Source of the DNA: Paulinella micropora
Lineage: Eukaryota > Cercozoa > Imbricatea > Euglyphida
Direction: 5' to 3'
Assembly (NCBI GenBank): GCA_009731375.1
Contig: BJOX01000084.1
Coordinates: 55,589-79,534, forward strand
Length of the DNA: 23,946 nt
This document shows, one piece after another, positions 17,710-23,946 of the stretch; positions within the stretch are counted from its first letter, which is position 1, and each line of letters starts with the position of its first letter. The position numbers and the translations under genes were made by a program. Below the pieces are notes generated by a model, which saw only the letters and a list, made by a program, of their open reading frames with translations, searched no databases and had not been told where the DNA came from.

Positions 17710-19553
17710 AAGTAGGCCGAGATATGAAGATCGATATCCCCATGGGCGATATTGAAGTCAAAGGCCATTCCTGCTTTGAAGTATGGGACGTCGCCGGTGG
17801 GTTCGATGTTAGGTCCAACTAGAGAAGCTGCGATGAGTTGAGCAGTGTTTCTGCCGTTTTGTGGGCCGAAGTGGAATATAATGGCAGTTTGTTTGCTATT
17901 ATAAAACCGTGACATCATGGCGGCGCCTTCCGGGATACTGAAGATATCTTCTAGTTCGGTTTTAGTAGGTGCATTACTTCCCCGACGGGTCATCACAGGG
18001 GCCGATGTAGTGTCCGCACGGATCAGGCACATGGCTTCGGTGTTGATGACTGCGAGAGGGCTTCTGGTTCCCGAAATGAGAGCAAGACCGCATGTGAAGT
18101 CCTTAAAGGTTTCGGGGTCCATCTCGTGTGCGTTGTTGCGAGGGGGCCAATAGCGCTGCATCAAGATAGTAGGGCGGTCGCGGTGGAAGCCTCGGATGGC
18201 TTCGGAGAACTCTGCCGCATATTCATTATCCCATGGTGTCTTCCCATACCATTGTCGCGGTTCTGTGTGCGCGTATATCTTGCTTTCCTTGGTACGTGGG
18301 AGACTAGTATCCCGCGGAAGGAAAGTTCGCACCAGAAGTGGCCTGTTGGCAAAATGGCTGAAATCTGCCGAAGGGAGAAGCCAGTCTTCAGTCACTTTGA
18401 AGGGAGGCGGTCTATCGAGAGGTTCGATGCGGAAAGCACCGTGCTGGAGTGGTTGTATCCTAGGGAAGTAGCGTTCCACTCTTGGGTGTTGCATCTGTAC
18501 CATCGTTGAATCCGGCCATAGGCCCTGATTGAGGGTAAAGTGTTTAGGGATCCAGTAGCCAAGGTGACGGCAGTGCGGGTGAGTGCCTGGAATCATAGTC
18601 ATGGCCGCTGTTGGAAAATAAGTAGCAAAGATGTCTCGAACAATGTAGAGTTCAGGATCCGTGCCTGGAGAGCCCTTGGCGCCGAAGGCTTTTTGAAGTT
18701 GCAGTTGATGGCCTGGTATATCCGTAAAGTTGGAGAAACCCGAACGGCCGTGATTAGATCGCGTGGGGCTGACCCTGACATAACGGTCAGCTGGAGGAGA
18801 GAAAGGCGGCGGTGGTACCGGCGTCATTGCATCTCTCTGTGCCAACTGGCTGAGTGGTCCAACGTGGTCGCGGTCTGTGGCGTTGGGGGTGCGAGTCTTG
18901 TACACTCCAATTGGGCTTAGCAAAAATGTGACCCGGGGGCCGCCTTGCACCGGGGAGTGAGACGCCGAGGATTGGGATAACGCACTGGTTAAGCCTCCCG
19001 CGGGTGCCGACGAGGAACTGGACGAGGACGAACGGGCAGAAGATGCGCTGACTGCTGTCCGACGAGCGCGACGTAGTGCCTTCTTAGATGCTGTGCTCAA
19101 CCCGGCGACTGGACTGGTAGTCGGTTGAGTGGGCCGAGGTGACGGCGCAGAAGCTGCCGGAACTTGAGAGCAAGGGCAAGAAGGTGCCGGTGATGCTGAG
19201 CGTTCACGTTTACCAGAAGAGCGGCGTCTACCATGTCGATGGCTGTGACTTGGTGTTCGCGGAACAACTGGGGCTTGCAACGACGGAGGGTTACTCAGCG
19301 CATCCTGGAATGATTGCGGTGTACCAGGTGCAGAGGCCGATGGTTGGGCAAGGGCCGATGCAGTTGACGTGGTAGATGACGATGCTGCCGATGATGAAGA
19401 TGATGATGATGATGATCCGAAGGATAGGGATCGTGCCGTCGGGCTGCGTCTCAGGTCGGCCAGCTGAGTCCTTCGAATGAGCTCCCGAGCGAGGGCATCC
19501 GATCGGACCAGAAGACTGCTTTTTTCTTTTGGCGGAAGTGGCTTTTATTTCTT
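17679..19553 (-). CDS. Unassigned region X, N-terminal frame
   Basis: The frame is open from a TAA at about 19553 to TAG at 17679 (about 620 codons; an ATG-less start makes fusion to the protease frame likely). Order: a charged helix-like stretch (RSDALARELIRRTQLADLRR), a poly-Ser run from a GAT/ATC repeat at about 19380-19412, a Ser/Pro/Arg-rich low-complexity part, and from about residue 110 (counted from the codon at 19280) a globular part of ~420 residues rich in Pro, Phe and His (GHQLQLQKAFG, DPELYIVRDIFATYFPTAA, WYGKTPWDNEYAAEF, FNIAHGDIDLHISAYLW). No known domain recognised. It lies between protease and RT and seems to continue into the next frame. Probably an element-specific polyprotein domain. 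Confidence 0.6.
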
Positions 19554-20670
19554 CTTCTTCTTCACCTTCTTCATCGTCTTCGTCGTTATCTGTCAGTACC
19601 CTCCCATCGCATGGTCTCTTCTTTTCGGACATGAACAGGTTGACTGTCCGACCGTAGAGGTGGGCTTGCGAAGTTGACAAAAGATCGTAGGAATCCAAAG
19701 GTTGTGTAACGCGGAGCTTGAAGATCTTCTCAATATCGGAGGTCGGGTAAGACGTCATTTCAGCCAGAGTCTCCGGGCGGAAGTCATAGCTGATGGTTGC
19801 TAGTTGACGGTCGCCCACCTGAAGTGGCTCATCGAAGAAATGAAATTCCGTCTCGTAGACGATCTGTCTTGCTGTGGGCTTCAAAGGGATGTAGTCCGTT
19901 GGCTTGATCCTCTGGGCCTCGTCGATGGACAAGTTCATCTGTGCGGTCACCTCGTTGGCGAAGAGTAGATCCACGCGATCGGGCAAGTGAGCCGACACAT
20001 AAACGGTAATTGCATGAAGCGGCGACGTTGGGCTAGCGGAAACAAAGAGTTCGATGCCGTCGGTGAGGACTGCGTCGATGCCGACGGATGAGCGTGCTTC
20101 CACAGGCGGCAGCTGCCGAATCGTGAAGCAGTGTTGTAGAACCCACGATAAGCGAGCGACGCCTTTACAGTTGCAGGCTGAATCCAAAGCGCATGTAGTC
20201 TTGCCGATAAATGGGCGGTTGAGAGGATGTTTGGCGACCCAAACGCATCCGGTGACAACTGTTGGGATGGTCGCGATCTGTAGGGGCGGGGGCGTTGGCA
20301 CCAGCGGAGAGGGTGTGCAGGACCGAGTAGTCATATGGAAGGCGCGTGGGGTGCTTCGGGCGACGGCTGCTGATGGCTTTTCGTCATATTGACGACGCTG
20401 TCGACGAAGCTTGCACTGTTCAAACGAATGTTTGGGGAGTTGGCCCTTCTTCAAGAAGTTGTTGTGCTCCTTGCAGTAGGTGCTTGGAAGGCCCGTAAAA
20501 AGTTTTCGATCGATCTGGCTCGACGAGGTAACCAGTGGGTCGGTCTTCAAGCGCTTGACCTGACGAGTCGACGTCTGTAGAGGAGCAGCCTGAGTCATTG
20601 CCATAGCGTCCGCCTTACGTTTCTGCCAAGCTGGGCGGTTAGTGTTGGTGTTCGCTTCAGTAGTCGTCAC
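19291..20670 (-). CDS. Zinc knuckle and aspartic protease of the gypsy-type element
   Basis: A 459-codon frame (first listed codon GTG at 20670; open upstream to about 20718). Residues 66-86 form a C-x2-H-x11-H-x4-C zinc knuckle (CKEH...HSFEQC), a variant found in many gypsy Gag proteins for RNA binding. Residues 157-250 look like a retropepsin: KTTCALDSAC with the catalytic Asp 163 in D-S-A (D-T/S-G is usual), then a later DRVDLLFANEVTAQMNLSID resembling the DLLLG-D-L end of gypsy proteases. An acidic stretch DNDEDDEEGEEEEE (about 371-384) follows. Past about 19520 the frame becomes unlikely (Ile run from the GAT repeat), and the neighbouring +1 frame looks real. Protease would cut the polyprotein into mature parts. 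Confidence 0.75.
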   Translation of the reverse strand: MTTTEANTNTNRPAWQKRKADAMAMTQAAPLQTSTRQVKRLKTDPLVTSSSQIDRKLFTGLPSTYCKEHNNFLKKGQLPKHSFEQCKLRRQRRQYDEKPSAAVARSTPRAFHMTTRSCTPSPLVPTPPPLQIATIPTVVTGCVWVAKHPLNRPFIGKTTCALDSACNCKGVARLSWVLQHCFTIRQLPPVEARSSVGIDAVLTDGIELFVSASPTSPLHAITVYVSAHLPDRVDLLFANEVTAQMNLSIDEAQRIKPTDYIPLKPTARQIVYETEFHFFDEPLQVGDRQLATISYDFRPETLAEMTSYPTSDIEKIFKLRVTQPLDSYDLLSTSQAHLYGRTVNLFMSEKKRPCDGRVLTDNDEDDEEGEEEEEIKATSAKRKKQSSGPIGCPRSGAHSKDSAGRPETQPDGTIPILRIIIIIIFIIGSIVIYHVNCIGPCPTIGLCTWYTAIIPGCAE

Positions 20671-21306
20671 TTGCCGGAGGTGTTGACGTCTTGGACGAAC
20701 AGAGACCCGTTTGTATTAGATGGACCTTTGATGTCGGTGCGGACCGGAGTCTCCATCCCGAGAAGGTATTCCTGCACAACATTTGGGTCGAGGGTCCTGG
20801 CCCAAGGGAGGGAGCAGATTGCGCGGCCAGCCAACGCCATACGTGAGTAGGACTTGGTCCGAATGCTGATTCCATCGGTCGCGTTCCGTCGGGGTGAGCA
20901 TACGGCCCAAGTCCTCAATCTGATTTCCGTCGCAGATGCTTACGCCAGCTGCATGTGTGGTCTCGTAAAACGTAATACACCGATGGATGTACGCAAAAAG
21001 TTGTTCTTTCTGAAAACGTCGTAGATCGAGAGTTTGGAGAGCTGACTTGTATAAGTCGGGTCGAAGAATGTCTCGTGCATCATCAACGTAGCTGGTCAGT
21101 AAATCGTAAATAAACTGCACGGTTTGTATACGTGGAAGGTCAGTATGGAGGCGAGCAGTCTTGCCAGCCTTGACTTCCTCCTGAAACCTCTTGCCTGCAC
21201 GTAGAGTGTCTGTACGGGAGCCCAAGATGGGATATAAGTCCAGACAATGTTGTTTGTGCTCGTTGTATTTTGATGCTGGGTCGTCTTGTCGTGACTGGTT
21301 CCACAT
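20667..21306 (-). pseudogene. Gag-like first ORF of the gypsy-type element, one frame change
   Basis: First coding unit after the leader. I take the ATG at 21304-21306 (MWNQSRQDDPASKYNEH...); the same frame is open upstream to 21513 but that part reads like untranslated DNA. About 150 helical residues follow (IQTVQFIYDLLTSYVDDARD, FQKEQLFAYIHRCITFYETT), as expected for a Gag capsid domain. Around 20790-20870 the sensible frame switches by one to 20918-20667, ending VVQEYLLGMETPV...TSGK and TGA at 20667-20669. That TGA overlaps the next frame (GTGA), and the two frames overlap by about 50 bases, as in elements using -1 frameshifting between Gag and Pol, but no canonical slippery heptamer is visible. 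The assignment as Gag is from position and composition. Confidence 0.6.
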
Positions 21307-21655
21307 GTAGACGTACCAGGAGCAAGCCAGAACGCAGAGCAGTAGCTGAAGAAAGCGCGGTGCAGTGGAAGAGGTGTTTTCCACTCTATAGGTAGGGGGT
21401 GACCCTAAAACGATAAAACCAAACACATACTGTGTTAGTGGACTGCATAGTGTGTATAAGGGCAGAGGAGGGACACAAAAATGCAACGGCAGGTGAACGG
21501 TCTGTCGAGACATATGTGTTTTTGGTTACCACTGTCCTAATACGTTGTTGTATAGCCACTCCTGAAAGAGAGGGTCTTTCCAAATTGATTTGTGCACAGA
21601 ACACACCAACTCTGTGTGTGTAGCTTTCTCTTGAATGGAAAAAAAATTCGAATGG
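21307..21655 (-). other. 5' leader of the gypsy-type element
   Basis: About 350 bases between the 5' LTR and the first ORF. Directly next to the LTR the minus strand reads CCATTCGAATTT, without the TGG expected at a tRNA 3'-end primer-binding site. TTCGAA resembles a tRNA T-loop, so an internal-tRNA or self-priming mode is possible but unproven. Confidence 0.6.
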
Positions 21656-22276
21656 TGAGTTTGTATACAACTCTTCAAGTAGGCAGATACAAAGAACTCT
21701 TAATAAGAACACTATGGCTGCTTTGAGTCCTGACTCTGAATGAGAAGGTGAAATACAAGTAAATAGTAGAGAGGTCACTTCGTTTATTTACATAATTTCG
21801 AACTCATTGCAGGCTTGGGTGCAACGTACGATCAAGTGTAGAACGTAAATTGTGAGGTCTCCCGTTCTCAAACGGATAGTGTCGCGAGTCTTCAAGTAAA
21901 CAGTCATAAACGGATAGTTGTCGGGTTGTTGGACTTGAAAATTCCCCAAATTGATTTGGCAAGCCTCAAGGCGAAAATGACTGGCAACGGAAGACAAGTT
22001 AGATATTGTGTTTTCCCGTCCTTGTCCATAAATTTACCGTAAAGCGTTTTCACGGGGAAATCGGGGGAAAGTAATACGAACAGTAAAAATTGCAATAGCT
22101 AAAAAGACCTTTGAACTGATCGTTTGAAATCATTTCTGAACGAAATCGAAAACTAGTTAGTGAAGTCGAAACGTCGTGCAGAGGAGAATCTAATGAACCG
22201 GTCAAAAAGAGTGTCTTATCAACGGTAAAGGTTTTGGCCGGTCGTTAAGGTGCTGAGTCTGATAATTCCCTGTCCA
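21656..22276 (-). repeat. 5' LTR of the gypsy-type element
   Basis: Matches 10805-11413 over its whole length and begins TGAGTTTG, ends TGTCCA on the plus strand. It has a ~14-base extra segment near 21671 that partly duplicates nearby sequence. It should contain the promoter; the minus-strand AATAAA (complement 21783-21788) is the likely polyadenylation signal used in the other LTR. Confidence 0.93.
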
Positions 22277-22373
22277 GACTTTTACCTCCCCCCAATTTAA
22301 TGCGGTTTGCAGATTCCAGAACTTTACTGAGCATAGCTCCAGCTCCGAGTGTACGCAGACGAAGCACCACCAA

Positions 22374-22641
22374 GGCTCCATAACCCAATGGAAGATTAAG
22401 AGGTTGCGGGGGAGGGGTTCCCATTCTATACTAAGACACTTAGTCTTTCTTGAGACAGAAGGAAACTGAACCAGACACTGGCTCAATCAAATTGAACTAT
22501 CTACCCGCCTAAACTTGAATTGAAAAAAGGAAATACAACTGAGCATAATAGGTAAAGCAATGATCAGTTCTATAAAGGAACTGACTGCCACCAATGCCAG
22601 AAATGTTAATAACTATGTAAAAACATATAGAGGCAGATATG
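22374..22641. repeat. Dispersed ~260-bp repeat, copy B
   Basis: Second copy of the repeat at 8554-8815, same orientation. It starts ~100 bases outside the gypsy 5' LTR and lies ~1 kb beyond the end of the copia RNase H frame on that frame's 3' side, so it could be part of a copia 3' LTR. No TG...CA borders can be fixed. Confidence 0.85.
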
Positions 22642-23510
22642 ATTAAATAGTAGATTACTGTCAATTGCAGATTGTTACAATGCTACCGTAATACGATATT
22701 TAATAACAGATAAACTGTCCTAACGAGATATATGAAGACTGTGGAATACCTAAAGTATAACCCGGGACTTCGTAGAGTTCAGACTCGTGACCAAGGATAA
22801 CCAAAAGGCCGGAACGTGACGGTATTAATATTGTAAGTATTTCCTGATTGTAGTATATACCGGGTGACTCGCGGCCTGCATACAAGGACGTGAACTGGTG
22901 AAAAATCAAAGTAATCTATCACTCAAACGCAGAGTTTAGGGAAGCTACCCCGCTAAGGGTATAGCCTGATAACCAAAGAAAAGACTTTTAATGACTTTGG
23001 GTCACACAAATTTATGATGTTATGACCTTTACAGAATGGTAATACTCATTTGATTCTAGGCATTCCAGACTATGATTCGCGAATACTCTAGAAAGTGTCC
23101 TTGTCAGTAATAAAGGTATTAATAACTGTCCGGCCTATGAACCTGCCTATGACTAAGACTATCCAAATTACCGGTAAATTGTCTAGGTGGAGTAACGGGT
23201 ATTAGTAGTACATTACAACGCTCCCCCTTAGTCGCAAGTCATAGGCTATATTAGTGTGTAAATATGAAAAAAAAAGTGTTGAGGATCAGTTATGGGTTAC
23301 CCGAAGGTTAAATATCAACTCCCATTTACATCACATCCTCTATGTATGTATATATGTGGTCATGCAGTAACATGTATGAAGTATGTATGTGTTCAAAAAT
23401 TTGCAAGCGCTTCCCGTAGAGGGTAGCAAAATAAAAAAAAAATTAGATTTCCTATTCTAGGACAGAAAGAATGATAGAAAGAATTTAAATTGCTAAGTTA
23501 GCCAGGGAAA
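22642..23510. other. AT-rich region without recognised genes
   Basis: Unique AT-rich DNA with short TATG/TATA stretches near 23340-23390 and an A10 run near 23432. The minus ORF 22700-22909 has no known motif. If the copia element is complete, its 3' UTR and LTR would lie here. Confidence 0.4.
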
Positions 23511-23582
23511 GCCTCGCGGCTGCCGGCCTCGCGTGGCAGTCGGCTACCCAGCCTCGGCTCGACGGCTCTTGACCCCTGCGCA
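23511..23582. repeat. Small GC-rich patch with GCCTCG repeats
   Basis: About 70 % G+C inside AT-rich DNA. Three imperfect units start GCCTCGCGGCTGCCG, GCCTCGCGTGGCAGTCG and GCCTCGGCTCGACGG. Function unknown. Confidence 0.5.
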
Positions 23583-23663
23583 AAACAAAGCTGCTGCAAC
23601 AAGCAACAAACTGCACAAAACACTCAAAGCAAATATAGGTGAGTGGACACGCAAATCCCGAAA

Positions 23664-23945
23664 TTACTTGAGCTTTACCGTAAATTTGTTAAGTAAATAC
23701 TCGAATTGTTCTTTCGGTAAATATTTTGTCATTGCATCACCTATCTGTTTCTTCGTACCTACTTTTACAAACTTAATCTCACCGTCTCTCTGTAGGTGTT
23801 GCATAAAGTGTAATTCTAAAGGTAAGTGTTTAGTTCTATTACCTGACATACCCCTCTCTGCCGCTAAGACTGTTTGAGAGTTATCCTCGAATAATTCTAT
23901 CGGGCTCTTTTGGGCTATGTTTAGTTCTTGTGTAATGTGTTTTAG
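23664..23945 (-). CDS. Ty1/copia RNase H, C-terminal end, partial at right edge
   Basis: The frame is open from the window edge to a stop at 23664-23666 (93 codons). It has the conserved end of the copia pol polyprotein: SPIELFEDNSQTVLAAERG, where the Asp of LFEDN (codon 23883-23885) is a catalytic RNase H acid, then MSGNRTKHLPLELHFM (family pattern RTKHIDIRYHF), then EIKFVKVGTKKQIGDAMTKY and LPKEQFEYLLNKF. RNase H degrades RNA in the RNA-DNA hybrid during reverse transcription. Domains before it (integrase, RT) must lie beyond the right edge. No frameshift is seen in the visible part. It belongs to a different superfamily from the element at 10805-22276. Confidence 0.88.
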   Translation of the reverse strand, partial: LKHITQELNIAQKSPIELFEDNSQTVLAAERGMSGNRTKHLPLELHFMQHLQRDGEIKFVKVGTKKQIGDAMTKYLPKEQFEYLLNKFTVKLK

Positions 23946-23946
23946 T

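Larger units (their letters stand above)
10805..22276 (-). mobile_element. Ty3/gypsy-type LTR retrotransposon, ~11.5 kb, decayed
   Basis: Two ~610-bp LTRs in direct orientation bracket ~10.2 kb of minus-strand coding DNA. Domain order is zinc knuckle, protease, RT, RNase H, integrase, which is the Ty3/gypsy order (integrase after RNase H). Length is about twice that of a typical 5-6 kb gypsy element, mainly because of region X and Ser/Pro-rich segments between protease and RT. LTR ends on the plus strand read TG...CA. I find no target-site duplication (TTCTG on the left, GACTT on the right) and no convincing tRNA primer-binding site. The reading frame shifts many times, and integrase has a lost catalytic Asp and a stop. 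GC content is higher than in flanking DNA. There is no env-like ORF after integrase. Confidence 0.93.

Noticed and set aside
18126-18509. Plus-strand ORFs inside region X as alternative genes
   Set aside because: The minus frame is open for more than 1.8 kb here, while plus frames are short and overlap one another.
21630-21655. Primer-binding site
   Set aside because: Sequence next to the 5' LTR lacks TGG; only a weak TTCGAA resemblance to a tRNA T-loop is present.

Overview
This is eukaryotic, repeat-dominated DNA with no convincing host gene. Evidence for a eukaryote: long GA, TA/CA, CTT and GATGA microsatellites, several minisatellites, remnants of a non-LTR (LINE-type) retrotransposon, a nuclear-style tRNA-like sequence with pol III boxes, a complete Ty3/gypsy-type LTR retrotransposon and the end of a Ty1/copia pol gene. 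Such microsatellite density is known from some marine invertebrates, penaeid shrimps for example, but nothing here fixes the species. There are two assembly gaps (953-1289 and 7978-7987).

Layout. 1-2600: almost continuous simple repeats and minisatellites around a 337-N gap. 2768-4060: a LINE 3' remnant (minus strand), a hairpin, a CTT tract, a tRNA-Asn-like sequence and a LINE reverse-transcriptase fragment directly abutting it (plus strand). 4330-5530: a decayed ~22-bp AT-rich repeat, then a minus-strand Gln/Glu-rich broken reading frame with an AT-hook-like motif; its poly-Glu part is a CTT microsatellite. 5531-7866: strongly pyrimidine-rich on the plus strand, with unrecognised basic/acidic ORFs on the minus strand. 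7867-10804: a duplication flanking the 10-N gap, one copy of a dispersed ~260-bp repeat, a ~103-bp tandem duplication, otherwise featureless.

10805-22276: one ~11.5-kb Ty3/gypsy-type element on the minus strand. Near-identical LTRs lie at 10805-11413 (3' LTR) and 21656-22276 (5' LTR). In element order it reads: leader, Gag-like ORF, zinc knuckle plus aspartic protease, a ~2.8-kb coding stretch I cannot assign (called X here), a Ser/Pro-rich segment, a broken stretch leading into RT, reverse transcriptase, RNase H, integrase with H2C2 finger and GPY/F module. The pol domains are clear from motifs, but the frame changes many times, there is an in-frame TAG before GPY/F, and the second catalytic Asp of integrase is Gly. 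This copy therefore should not transpose on its own, although its LTRs differ by only about 1-2 % in substitutions.

22277-23946: the second copy of the dispersed ~260-bp repeat, AT-rich DNA, a small GC-rich patch, and the C-terminal RNase H end of a Ty1/copia polyprotein (minus strand) running off the right edge.

The most novel-looking content is region X, between protease and RT, where Ty3/gypsy elements normally have no large extra domain. Domain calls come from reading motifs by eye; no database search was possible.
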